DNA of 64,000 nucleotides from Thermohalobaculum xanthum (GTDB lineage: Bacteria > Pseudomonadota > Alphaproteobacteria > Rhodobacterales > Rhodobacteraceae). The notes below the pieces were generated by a model. The model was not told the origin of the DNA. It searched no databases and was given only the letters and a program-made list of their open reading frames with translations. The position numbers and the translations under genes were made by a program. Shown here piece by piece: positions 15,841-24,931 of the stretch (the stretch's first letter is position 1; each line of letters starts with the position of its first letter). The stretch covers positions 1 to 64,000 of the forward strand of contig NZ_JAEHHL010000016.1 of the NCBI RefSeq assembly GCF_016623495.1, given 5' to 3'.

Positions 15841-16614
15841 CTACCGCCTCCTCCCGTAGGGTCCGGAGCCCATCCCGACGCCTCGACTAGAGTGAGGGTG
15901 AACTGGATAGTGGCGGGAGATCGCGTTGAGAGCCTTCCGCAGTTGGGCATGGTCGTGCGAGTGCACCCAACCCGAGTATATGAAGAACTTGTGAAGCGCC
16001 AACGAAACGGCGGGAAGTCTTGCGCGGATACGCTCGTGCGGAACCTCCTCGCCAAAGAGCAGGTAGAGGACCTGCGCGATTTCGCGTGGCGACGGCAGTT
16101 TGGAATGATGCCGCCCCTGTTTGTGCACGAGGTATCGAGCAATCGCAAACGCAAGAGTCGTTTTCATAACGTCGTCATGAGGGACGAGCGGGCCCGTCCG
16201 CTTATGGCCCGGGAAATCATAACTCCGGCCTCGGAACCAGATTACAAACCGCTTGGCCTCGAGATCGAACTGGATGATCTCCACCCCGTCTCCCATCACC
16301 TTGTCGCTACGCGGCAGCTTCATGAAGCCCATTGCGGCCAGCCCGATCTCTCCGCCGAGAGCCAGGTTCCAGTCAGGCTCTCCCTGCTTCTTGCGATCGA
16401 GCGCCATGGGGCGCCAACTCTCGCTTGGCCCGTTGTTCCAGATTTTCACGCGCGCGAGGTAAATCGCCCGACGGAGCTTGATTGGGATCGCCGGCCGCGC
16501 TGGACGTGATCCTCGTCCTTCTGGAATGTTGAAGACATCGACTCGGGGGCGACCGCTCTTTTTGCGCGGACCAACGGTCTCGGGGTCTAGAGAAAGTATT
16601 TCATGTTTCGGCAT
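15841..16614 (-). CDS. Hypothetical 257-aa protein
   Basis: Family not recognised. The ATG at 16614 has GAGGAG 6 bases upstream, and the frame is continuous. The N-terminus is basic and disordered-looking (GPRKKSGRPRVDVFN); the middle has beta-rich stretches (IIQFDLEAKRFVIWFRGRSY); the C-terminal half is helical (REIAQVLYLLFGEEV). No catalytic signature. The Arg-rich end (GPYGRRR) is odd. It is divergent from the gene starting near 16714, sharing a promoter region of about 100 bases. Confidence 0.65.
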   Translation of the reverse strand: MPKHEILSLDPETVGPRKKSGRPRVDVFNIPEGRGSRPARPAIPIKLRRAIYLARVKIWNNGPSESWRPMALDRKKQGEPDWNLALGGEIGLAAMGFMKLPRSDKVMGDGVEIIQFDLEAKRFVIWFRGRSYDFPGHKRTGPLVPHDDVMKTTLAFAIARYLVHKQGRHHSKLPSPREIAQVLYLLFGEEVPHERIRARLPAVSLALHKFFIYSGWVHSHDHAQLRKALNAISRHYPVHPHSSRGVGMGSGPYGRRR

Positions 16615-16713
16615 CGAAACTCCTCGATAAGAGAGAACTGAGACTGGCCCGCAAAGATGCGCGCGGCGTCGAACGATTTGACGGAGAGCAGGCGAGAATG
16701 CGAATGGCAACGA

Positions 16714-17334
16714 ATGACACGTCAATGGAATCTCTCACTGCACCGTGTGCGCGGCGCACAGCTTGACCGGCTGGCTCGCTCTGCTGGCAAGGACAAGTCA
16801 GACCTCATCGACCACTGGATCAGGGCAGAGCTACGACGCGCGCCAGCGCGGGTGGATGGCTCTCCGGCGATCACTCCCGATGGCATCGCCGTCCGAACCT
16901 TGCGACAAGGCACAGAACGCTTCTTGAGCGTCAGGATCGACGGCAATGCACCGACACTCTTTCGCGTAATCCCCGATAGCGCGCCGACTGGCATCGAAAG
17001 CGGGTCCCATCTCCAACTGCTCGCCGCACTGCTCAGAACGAACGGGACGGGATCGGCAGGCGGAACCGCTGTCGGTGCCTTCGGTGGCGTGCTCATCGTT
17101 CACCGTCAGGGGCGTGGCTTCGTCATCCAGCAGTCCACGAAAGACCGGGATAGCATGAGAGAGAAGATATCGAAGGTGACGCTGACGACTGCGTTGTTGG
17201 AGGACTTCGGCGAAGCCATCGAGGACGCTCTGAGGCAAGTTGGTGGCATGATAGAAATTGAGCCTCGGGCGGGCGTCGACGACTGTTTCGAGCTCTTCGA
17301 CTTGGCGAGTGGTTCCGATGCCAACAGTGAATGA
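16714..17334 (+). CDS. Hypothetical 206-aa protein
   Basis: Family not recognised. Two in-frame starts are possible, 16657 and 16714; the latter gives a cleaner N-terminus that resembles a short ribbon-helix-helix or helical DNA-binding segment (LDRLARSAGKDKSDLIDHWI), but neither has a strong ribosome binding site. The middle contains a Gly/Ala-rich stretch (GTGSAGGTAVGAFGGVLIV). Its 3' end overlaps the start of the interrupted gene at 17318, suggesting translational coupling. Confidence 0.6.
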   Translation: MTRQWNLSLHRVRGAQLDRLARSAGKDKSDLIDHWIRAELRRAPARVDGSPAITPDGIAVRTLRQGTERFLSVRIDGNAPTLFRVIPDSAPTGIESGSHLQLLAALLRTNGTGSAGGTAVGAFGGVLIVHRQGRGFVIQQSTKDRDSMREKISKVTLTTALLEDFGEAIEDALRQVGGMIEIEPRAGVDDCFELFDLASGSDANSE

Positions 17335-17692
17335 ACCGGGAGCGGTCTTCCTCGACCGATGGCGGATCACCGAAATGGACACCTAGGACAAAGACGTCCT
17401 CGATCTCTTCGAGGAGGCGCACATCACGTTCGAGGATCGCGCCGACGGAGAGGTCGCCTTCGTGTCCGTGAAGGGATGGCTGGAGTTTCGCTACGGGCAG
17501 CGCGACGGCCTGCCATGCGCCGAGTTCTCGTGGGAAGGAAAGAGCGACCGAGACGGCGCCTGCGGACGGGGGTGGGCCGTGCTTGAGACGAGTAAGAAAA
17601 TTCGCGGGCACGTCTTCATTCATTGTTCGGACGACTCCGGGTTCGTCGCCGTGCGGGGTCATTCGACGAGATACGCTCAGGAAGCACTGTAA
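17318..17692 (+). pseudogene. Small gene interrupted by an in-frame amber stop
   Basis: An ATG at 17318, inside the end of the preceding gene, opens a frame that reads 22 codons to a TAG at 17384-17386 and then continues in the same frame for 101 codons to a TAA at 17690-17692. Both sides are protein-like (DVLDLFEEAHITFEDRADGE, then WLEFRYGQRDGLPCAEFSWE). The simplest view is one approximately 124-residue protein with a nonsense mutation or a sequencing error; a GTG around 17456-17465 could also restart translation of the C-terminal part. Function unknown. Confidence 0.6.
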
Positions 17693-17842
17693 TCGTGCGT
17701 AAGCGGGGCAGCGTGGCTCGCCGCTGGCTCAAGATATCAGTTCGTCACCCGGCGCACAGCAGCAACTGAGCGCGTCTCCGAGCGAATGGGTCTGGAACTC
17801 ATGCGCGTCACCGAGCCTGTGCCGCGCTGGTCAATCGTGCTC

Positions 17843-18268
17843 TCATCTCTCAAACCTATCGACCATTTCGCTTCCATCCGAGAACCTCTGGGTGATTTCC
17901 ACTGCCGAGGGCGTGAGCTTGAAGTTTACGACCTCGTCATGGGAGCCATCACGCCACCGCCCTTTAGAGCCATCTGGCTGCACGGTAGCCCAAACCACGC
18001 GCTTACCTTCAAGCTTGCATGCGTTTCGCCACTCTTTACGATCTCCCGCGCGAACATAGCTCGTCTTAATTTCTGAGGCCGTCGACCTGGTCACAGATAT
18101 AATCTCAATTGGGCGGCCCATTATTGCGGCAATCGTAGCGCGACATACGAGTTCTTTTTCGTGAACCGAAATATTAACTTCGTCATCGCCGCAAGACACG
18201 ATCATGATCCCAATCAAGAGCGACCCAAGTAGGCGAGTCGCCTGTCGTTTATTATCTCCATTTTCCAA
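17843..18268 (-). CDS. Putative lipoprotein, 141 aa
   Basis: The first 26 residues form a lipoprotein signal: basic start (KRQATR), hydrophobic LLGSLLIGIMIVS, then Cys near residue 26. The mature part has an apparent helical segment and a beta-rich end, with no recognised domain. The ribosome binding site is weak. It stands alone, facing away from hsdR. Less GC-rich than the core genes. Confidence 0.7.
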   Translation of the reverse strand: MENGDNKRQATRLLGSLLIGIMIVSCGDDEVNISVHEKELVCRATIAAIMGRPIEIISVTRSTASEIKTSYVRAGDRKEWRNACKLEGKRVVWATVQPDGSKGRWRDGSHDEVVNFKLTPSAVEITQRFSDGSEMVDRFER

Positions 18269-18699
18269 TTATAATACCTCGCAAACGATATATCTCATTC
18301 GATTTTGCTCCATCGACTATGCCCTCGGGCTGACGCGTCGATCAAGTAATCTGCAACTCTGGCGCGCAGCGTATGGTCGATGCTCGTGCTTCCCGGCCTG
18401 TGATCGGTCGCCCGAAAGTCCGAGGAGCATGATACAGGCTTCCTTTAGGCGCTCCTCTATGAGCGTCTCCAACCGAAGCGTCGCGGCCGATCGACGCCGA
18501 GCCGCCGGCTCCGTCTCTTCCCGCAGCGCTGACCCTCGGCACTGCTATTAGAGAATGGATCGGGGGCTCACGCGCCGGAACTCGCGAGTTATCTCCCGGC
18601 AAAGCCGACCCTTCCGGTCTCCCTAAAGTAGTGTAAGTTTCCCTCCGACATGACGCTCCATTCACCAACCGTTAACCAATTTTCTGGCCCGCTTCGGGG
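18269..18699. other. Stretch upstream of the restriction operon, no supported gene
   Basis: Presumably contains the divergent promoters of the lipoprotein (17843-18268) and the hsd operon. The first 60 bases are AT-rich. No frame here has good support. Confidence 0.45.
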
Positions 18700-21600
18700 A
18701 TGACGAAACTCGAGTCGCGCAACTTCCGCTTCATGCAGGCTCATGAGCCGCAGTTTGATCGCCTTGGCGCTCTTGCCGAGCGGAATTTCCGTGACGACCC
18801 CAACACGTGCCTCCTGAAACTCAGGCAGTTTGCTGAACTTCTCGCCCAGGAAGTGGCGGCACGCATCGGCCTCTACTGCTCGACCGACGAGAGCCAGGCC
18901 GATCTCCTGAGGCGGCTGAAAGTCGAACGGGCTGTGCCCACTGCCGCTCTCGATCTCTTCCATCAGGTGCGGAAGGCCGGCAACGATGCCGCGCACAACC
19001 ACGCAGATGATCACGCCCTTGCGCTCACGACGCTGAAAATCACCCGGCAGCTGGCGATCTGGTTCCACAAGACATTCGAAAACGACCCGACCTTCAAGGC
19101 GGGGCCGTTCGTGCCGCCATCGGAGCCGGCAGCTGCCGAGGCCAGGCTGCTGGAGGAACTTGAGCGTCTCCAGAAACAGCTCGTTGAGAGCAAGAGCGCC
19201 GAAGAGCGTGCGAGGGAGGAAGCCGAGGCAGCTGCGCTGGCCCGTGAGACGGCGGAGGAACGCGCAAGGCGCGAAGCCGAGGAGCGCGCAACATGGGCCG
19301 AGCTTGCCGAGGAAGCTGAAACCGCGAAAAACGCGCTGGCCGAACAGCTGAGATCGCTCCAGGCGGCAGCGGAGCAGGCGACAGGCGCCCAAAAGCTGCA
19401 TTTTCTGCAACTTGCCGAGGCAGCGGCGGAAGGCATCACCCTCGACGAGGCTGCCACGCGTGCGATCATCGACCAGCAGCTTCGAGATCGCGGCTGGGAA
19501 GCAGACAGCGAAGCGCTTCATTTCGCGCGGGGCACGCGACCCTCAAAGGGCCGGAGCATGGCGATTGCCGAATGGCCGACGGAAAACGGTCCTGCGGACT
19601 ACGCCCTTTTCATCGATACGAAGCTCGTCGCGGTCGTCGAGGCGAAACGAAGGCGCAAGAACGTCTCCGCCGCGATCGACCAGGCCGAACGCTACGCGAA
19701 GGCATGCCGGCTCGATGGCGGCGCCGAGCCAGTCGGAGGTCCGTGGGGCGACTACCGCGCGCCCTTCGTCTTCGCGACGAACGGGCGCCCCTATCTCAAG
19801 CAGTTGGAGACCGAGAGCGGCATCTGGTTCCGCGACACGCGAAGAAATACCAACACGCGCCGCGCACTGACGGACTGGTTCACACCAGAAGGTCTGAAGG
19901 CCGAACTCGAAACCGATCGTGAAGCGGCACAAGAAGCCCTCAAGACCCAGCCGTTCAACTTTGGCTTCCCGCTGCGCCCCTATCAGCGAGCCGCGATCGA
20001 GAAGGTCGAGGAAGCGCTCGGCGAAGGGAAGCGCGAGCTACTGGTTGCAATGGCGACGGGCACAGGCAAGACCAAGCTCACGATTGCCCTTCTCTATCGC
20101 CTGCTGAATGTGAAGCGGTTCCGGCGGGTCTGCTTCGTCGTCGATCGCACAGCTCTAGGAGACCAGACGGCAGGCGAGTTTCGCACGACCAAGGTGATCG
20201 GCCCCCGCGCTTTCGCAGATATCTTCGACCTGAAAGACCTCGGAGACGCCGTTCCTGAGACGGAGACCAAGGTCCACATCTGCACGATCCAGGGATTGGT
20301 GAACCGTGTTCTCTTCGCGAACGAGCCGGGCACCGTCCCACCGATCGACCAATACGACCTGATCGTCGTGGACGAATGCCACAGGGGTTACCTGCTCGAT
20401 CGCGAGATGTCGGATGACGAGCTCTCCTTCCGCTCAGAGACTGACTACATCTCGAAATACCGGCGCGTGCTCGAACATTTCGACGCGGTGAAGATCGGCC
20501 TCACGGCGACGCCGGCGCTCCACACCGTCGAGATATTCGGCGACCCCGTGTTTACCTATTCCTACCGCGAGGCCGTCATCGACGGCTTCCTGATCGACCA
20601 TGAGCCGCCGATCAGGATCGAGACGGCGCTCGCCCAGGCTGGGATAACCTTCGGCGCCGGCGAGGAGGTCGAAATTCTCCACACGAAGACGGGTGAGATC
20701 GACCTCGCGCACCTACCCGACGAGATCAGCTTCGAGGTCGAGTCCTTCAACCGCAAGGTCATCACGGTCCCCTTCAACCGCACGGTGGCCGAGGAACTCG
20801 CGAAGCACATCGACCCTGGTCTGGACGGCAAGACGCTTGTCTTCGCGGCCACCGACGCCCATGCCGACATCGTCGTCGACGAGCTCAAGAAAGCCTTCGC
20901 GGCGGCATATGGAGAGATTGAGGATGGCGCTGTCAGGAAGATCACCGGCAGCGTCGATCGGGTTGGCTCTCTGATCCGCCATTATCGCAACGACAGCCAA
21001 CCGAAGGTCGCAGTGACCGTCGACCTGCTGACCACCGGCATCGACGTGCCCAGCATCACGAGCCTCGTCTTTCTGCGGCGCGTTAACTCCCGCATCCTCT
21101 ACGAACAGATGCTCGGTCGTGCGACGCGGCAGTGTCCCGACATCGGCAAGGAGACATTCCGCATCTTCGATGCTGTCGACCTCTATCCGCATCTCCAAAA
21201 CCTGACCGACATGCGGCCAGTGGTGACCGACCCGAAGGTGGCCCTCGAAGAGCTCTTCGAGGAACTCACGAAGGCCGAGGCGGAGGAGCACCGCCAGTCG
21301 GTTCTGGATCAGATCGTCGTGAAGCTTCGGCGGCGCCTACGCCGCATGCACGACGAGGCGCGCCAGCGCTACGAGGCTACCACGGGCGAGAAACCGGAGG
21401 ACACACTTAAGCGCTTCCAGGAAGGCACGGCGGAGAGCGCCCGGGAATGGGTAAAATCGAAGCCCAGAGGCTTCGCGAAGATTCTCGACTGGAACCCGGA
21501 CGGTAGCGGCGGGCTCCACCTGCCGATCTCACACCACGACGACGAGGTCGTCGCCGTCACCCGTGGCTATGGTGACGCCGAGAAGCCCGAGGACTTTCTT

Positions 21601-22089
21601 GACGGTTTCACGGCTTTCGTTCGCGGCAACATCAACAAGATCGCTGCCCTCAATCTCGTGGTCCAGCGCCCGCGCGAACTGACCCGCGAACAGCTGCGCG
21701 AGCTTCGCCTAGAACTAGATCGGCTCGGCTACTCCGAGGCCAACCTCAAGCGTGCCTGGCAGGATGCGAAGAACGAGGACATCGCCGCCTCCATCATTGG
21801 CTTCGTGCGGCAGGCCGCCATCGGCGATCCGCTCGTTCCCTTCGCCGAGCGCGTCAACAAGGCCATGCAGCGCATCTACGCAAGCCGCCCCTGGACAGAC
21901 CCGCAGCGGAAGTGGCTGAAGCGCATCGCCGAGCAGGTCGAGCGCGAGATCGTAGTTGACCGCGAGGCGCTGGATCGCGATCCCTTCGACAACCATGGTG
22001 GCTTCAATCGCCTGAACAAGGTGTTCGGCGGACAACTCGAAGGCATCATCAGCGATATCAACGAAGAACTCTGGAGGAAGACCGCGTGA
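18700..22089 (+). CDS. hsdR: Type I restriction enzyme, R subunit
   Basis: 1129 aa. This is the motor and nuclease of a type I restriction-modification complex (R2M2S): it translocates unmodified DNA with ATP and cuts it. Domains in order: DUF4145-like N-terminal domain (about 15-120), a Glu/Ala/Arg-rich coiled coil (about 145-235), an HSDR_N nuclease domain with VVEAKRRRK near residue 312, a DEAD-type helicase with Walker A ATGTGKTK near 450 and DECHRG near 557, a helicase C lobe (DVPSITSLVFLRRVNSRILY, ARGR-like LGRATRQCPD), and an EcoEI-type C-terminal region. All key motifs are intact. The ATG at 18700 is chosen by fit to the family N-terminus (SRNF start). It overlaps hsdM by 4 bases. Confidence 0.96.
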   Translation: MTKLESRNFRFMQAHEPQFDRLGALAERNFRDDPNTCLLKLRQFAELLAQEVAARIGLYCSTDESQADLLRRLKVERAVPTAALDLFHQVRKAGNDAAHNHADDHALALTTLKITRQLAIWFHKTFENDPTFKAGPFVPPSEPAAAEARLLEELERLQKQLVESKSAEERAREEAEAAALARETAEERARREAEERATWAELAEEAETAKNALAEQLRSLQAAAEQATGAQKLHFLQLAEAAAEGITLDEAATRAIIDQQLRDRGWEADSEALHFARGTRPSKGRSMAIAEWPTENGPADYALFIDTKLVAVVEAKRRRKNVSAAIDQAERYAKACRLDGGAEPVGGPWGDYRAPFVFATNGRPYLKQLETESGIWFRDTRRNTNTRRALTDWFTPEGLKAELETDREAAQEALKTQPFNFGFPLRPYQRAAIEKVEEALGEGKRELLVAMATGTGKTKLTIALLYRLLNVKRFRRVCFVVDRTALGDQTAGEFRTTKVIGPRAFADIFDLKDLGDAVPETETKVHICTIQGLVNRVLFANEPGTVPPIDQYDLIVVDECHRGYLLDREMSDDELSFRSETDYISKYRRVLEHFDAVKIGLTATPALHTVEIFGDPVFTYSYREAVIDGFLIDHEPPIRIETALAQAGITFGAGEEVEILHTKTGEIDLAHLPDEISFEVESFNRKVITVPFNRTVAEELAKHIDPGLDGKTLVFAATDAHADIVVDELKKAFAAAYGEIEDGAVRKITGSVDRVGSLIRHYRNDSQPKVAVTVDLLTTGIDVPSITSLVFLRRVNSRILYEQMLGRATRQCPDIGKETFRIFDAVDLYPHLQNLTDMRPVVTDPKVALEELFEELTKAEAEEHRQSVLDQIVVKLRRRLRRMHDEARQRYEATTGEKPEDTLKRFQEGTAESAREWVKSKPRGFAKILDWNPDGSGGLHLPISHHDDEVVAVTRGYGDAEKPEDFLDGFTAFVRGNINKIAALNLVVQRPRELTREQLRELRLELDRLGYSEANLKRAWQDAKNEDIAASIIGFVRQAAIGDPLVPFAERVNKAMQRIYASRPWTDPQRKWLKRIAEQVEREIVVDREALDRDPFDNHGGFNRLNKVFGGQLEGIISDINEELWRKTA

Positions 22090-23570
22090 ACGAGGTCACG
22101 AGAACCACAGGCGACATCGTCCAGAAGCTCTGGTCGCTCTGCCACATCCTCCGCGACGACGGCGTCACCTACAACGAATACGTCACCGAGCTCACCTACC
22201 TCCTGTTCCTCAAGATGATGCAGGAGACCGGGCGCGAAGAGCGCCTGCCGCACGGCTATGGCTGGACCAGCCTCGCGGCCAAGCAGGGCCTCGACCAGCT
22301 CGAATACTACCGCCACCTCCTCCTCGATCTCGGCGACACCAAGAAGACGACCGACCCGACCGTGCTCGCGATCTTCACCGACGCCCAGACCAAGCTCAGG
22401 AAGCCGGCGAACCTCAAGGCGCTCACCTCCGCGATCGACAAGCTCGATTGGTATTCGGCGCGCGAGGAGGGGCTCGGCAACCTCTACGAGGGCCTGCTCG
22501 AAAAGAACGCGGCAGAGAAGAAGAGCGGCGCCGGCCAATACTTCACTCCCCGCCCCCTCATCGACTGCATGGTCCGCCTGATGAAGCCAAAGCCGGGCGA
22601 GACTATCGAAGACCCCGCCGCTGGCACCGGCGGCTTCCTTGTCGCGGCCGACCGCTACATCAAGGACGCAACCGACGACCTCTTCGAGCTGACCGAGGCG
22701 CAGGCGTATTTCCAGCGCCACCATGCCCTGAGCGGGCTCGAACTCGTGCCCGACGCCCACCGTCTCTGCCTGATGAATCTCATGCTCCACGGCATCGAGG
22801 GCAATGTGGACTGCGGCGACACGCTCTCGCCCGATGGCGAGGCGCTGGCGAAGGCCGACCTCATCCTGACCAATCCGCCGTTCGGCACCAAGAAGGGCGG
22901 CGGTCGGCCGACACGCTCGGACTTCTCGGTGACGGCGGAGACCTCCAACAAGCAGCTTGCCTTCGTCGAGCACATCGTGCGCGCCATGAAATCCGGTGGA
23001 CGCGCTGCAGTCGTGCTTCCCGACAACGTGCTCTTCGAGGACAACACCGGACGGCGCCTGCGCAGCTGGCTGATGGAGCTCTGCGATCTCCACACCATCC
23101 TGCGCCTGCCGACCGGCATCTTCTACGCGCAGGGCGTGAAGACCAACGTCCTCTTCTTCACACGAGGCAAGACCGACAAGGCGAACACCGAGGCGGTCTG
23201 GGTCTACGACATGCGCGCGGGCCAGCCCTCCTACGGCAAGACGAGGCCCCTGCGGATCGAGGACTTCGCCGAGTTCAAGGCCGCTTTCGGCGACGACGAG
23301 CACGGCGGGGCCGAGCGGCAGGACCAGGGCGAGACGGGGCGCTGGCGCTCCTTCACACGCGAGGAGATCGCGGCGCGCGGCGATAATCTCGACATCTCCT
23401 GGCTCCGCGACGGCGAGGACGAGGCCGAGGAGGCGCTGCAGGACCCCGACGACATCACGGCGGCGATCCTCGGGCATCTGCGCGAGGCGCTCCGGGAAGT
23501 CGAGGCGCTGGCGGAGGAGCTTGAGGAAGGGAGCGAAGAACTCTCAGCGGTGGTCGAGGCAGCAGAATGA
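22086..23570 (+). CDS. hsdM: Type I restriction system, DNA methyltransferase subunit
   Basis: 494 aa. It transfers a methyl group to N6 of adenine at sites chosen by HsdS, protecting self DNA. An N-terminal HsdM_N helical domain (about 1-140) precedes the methyltransferase domain with SAM motif I DPAAGTGGFL near residue 174 and catalytic motif NPPF near 263. The start is a GTG at 22086 overlapping the hsdR stop (GTGA). A Glu-rich helical tail lies at the C-terminus. Gene order R-M-S with overlaps at both junctions points to strict co-expression. Confidence 0.97.
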   Translation: MNEVTRTTGDIVQKLWSLCHILRDDGVTYNEYVTELTYLLFLKMMQETGREERLPHGYGWTSLAAKQGLDQLEYYRHLLLDLGDTKKTTDPTVLAIFTDAQTKLRKPANLKALTSAIDKLDWYSAREEGLGNLYEGLLEKNAAEKKSGAGQYFTPRPLIDCMVRLMKPKPGETIEDPAAGTGGFLVAADRYIKDATDDLFELTEAQAYFQRHHALSGLELVPDAHRLCLMNLMLHGIEGNVDCGDTLSPDGEALAKADLILTNPPFGTKKGGGRPTRSDFSVTAETSNKQLAFVEHIVRAMKSGGRAAVVLPDNVLFEDNTGRRLRSWLMELCDLHTILRLPTGIFYAQGVKTNVLFFTRGKTDKANTEAVWVYDMRAGQPSYGKTRPLRIEDFAEFKAAFGDDEHGGAERQDQGETGRWRSFTREEIAARGDNLDISWLRDGEDEAEEALQDPDDITAAILGHLREALREVEALAEELEEGSEELSAVVEAAE

Positions 23571-24931
23571 GCGATCACGGATTGCCAGAGAGTTGGGCAA
23601 GCGCCGAGATCGGTAGCCTCTGCGATCTGGTCAACGGGAAGGCTTTCAAGCCCAGCGACTGGACGGAGAATGGACTTCCGATTGTCCGCATCCAGAACCT
23701 CAACAACCCCGATGCACCATTCAATCACTATGACGGAGACGTTCAGGAGAAATTTCTGATCGGTGAAGGCGAACTCCTTTTCGCTTGGTCAGGCACGCCC
23801 GGCACATCTTTCGGCGCACACGTCTGGCGCGGTGGTGATGCCGTCCTAAACCAGCACATCTTTAAGGTCGAGTTCGACGAGAAGAACCTTGAGAAGGACT
23901 TTTTTCGCCTTGCTATCAATCAGCGGCTTGATGAGCTGATCGGGAAGGCTCATGGCGGGGTCGGCCTGCGCCACGTGACGAAGGGGGTATTCGAGCAGAC
24001 CGAAATCGCCATACCGCCCCTTCCCGAGCAGCGGCGGATCGTGGACAAGCTGGACCGGCTCTCAGCGCGCTCGACGGCGGCGAGGCACCACCTCGCCCGC
24101 ATCCCCATCCTCGCCGCCCGCGCAAAGCAGGCGATTCTAGCGAAGGCGTTCCGGGGTGAGTTGACGGCGGATCAGAGACAGGCCGTGGGAGCAAGGAACT
24201 GGCGTTACGGAGCTGCGAAAGACCTATGCGACCTGGTGCAGAGTGGAGGAACGCCCAAGAAAGGCTTTACCGAGAAAGCAGGGGTGCCGTTCTTAAAGGT
24301 GTATAATCTCGTCAATCAAACTGTTGATTTCGACTACCGATCACAGTTCGTTTCAGAGCAAGTTCACCGAACGGAGTTGAGAAAATCCGTCGCGCAGCCA
24401 GGTGATGTTTTGATGAACATCGTCGGCCCTCCCTTGGGCAAGGTGGCAATTGTTCCGAATGAATACCCGGAGTGGAATGTTAATCAAGCTATCACCGTGT
24501 TTCGCCCGGGGCCAAATATATCGAGTAAGTGGCTATATTACTTCTTGCGCTCAGGAATTCCTGTAGAATCAATATATCATGAAACGAAAGGTTCTGCAGG
24601 GCAGGTCAATATTTCGCTGTCTCAATGCCGAAACTTCACGATACCAACTCCTGACGATACTGAACAGGCAGAGATTGTGAGCCGAATCGAGACTGCCTTC
24701 GCATACATCGACCGCATGGCCGAAGAAGCCTCTCGCGCCGCGCATCTCCTCGATCGCCTCGACGAGCGCCTCCTTGCCAAGGCATTCCGCGGCGAACTCG
24801 TGCCCCAGGACCCCAACGACGAACCCGCCGAAGCCCTCCTCGCCCGCATCCGCGCCACCCGTGCGGCCGAGCCGAAGGCGAAGCGGGGCCGTCGCCGGAA
24901 TTCTACGAGGGCTGCTACTGGAGATAATTGA
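23567..24931 (+). CDS. hsdS: Type I restriction system, specificity subunit
   Basis: 454 aa. It reads the bipartite DNA target and bridges two HsdM and two HsdR. Two target recognition domains are visible, about residues 10-165 and 215-390, each followed by a conserved helical spacer (IPPLPEQRRIVDKLDRL and DDTEQAEIVSRIETA). Each half also repeats the AKAFRGEL motif, as expected from internal pseudo-symmetry. Full length, so specificity should be functional; the target cannot be predicted from sequence alone. ATGA overlap with hsdM, and its TGA overlaps the next gene by one base. Confidence 0.96.
   Translation: MSDHGLPESWASAEIGSLCDLVNGKAFKPSDWTENGLPIVRIQNLNNPDAPFNHYDGDVQEKFLIGEGELLFAWSGTPGTSFGAHVWRGGDAVLNQHIFKVEFDEKNLEKDFFRLAINQRLDELIGKAHGGVGLRHVTKGVFEQTEIAIPPLPEQRRIVDKLDRLSARSTAARHHLARIPILAARAKQAILAKAFRGELTADQRQAVGARNWRYGAAKDLCDLVQSGGTPKKGFTEKAGVPFLKVYNLVNQTVDFDYRSQFVSEQVHRTELRKSVAQPGDVLMNIVGPPLGKVAIVPNEYPEWNVNQAITVFRPGPNISSKWLYYFLRSGIPVESIYHETKGSAGQVNISLSQCRNFTIPTPDDTEQAEIVSRIETAFAYIDRMAEEASRAAHLLDRLDERLLAKAFRGELVPQDPNDEPAEALLARIRATRAAEPKAKRGRRRNSTRAATGDN

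Noticed and set aside
15733-16509. Plus-strand open frame of 258 codons
   Set aside because: Mostly antisense to the minus-strand gene at 15841-16614, which has a good GAGGAG site and more protein-like sequence.
21876-23477. Long minus-strand open frames opposite hsdR/hsdM (up to 533 codons)
   Set aside because: They are shadows of high-GC coding sequence; the plus strand has complete, well-conserved R-M genes.
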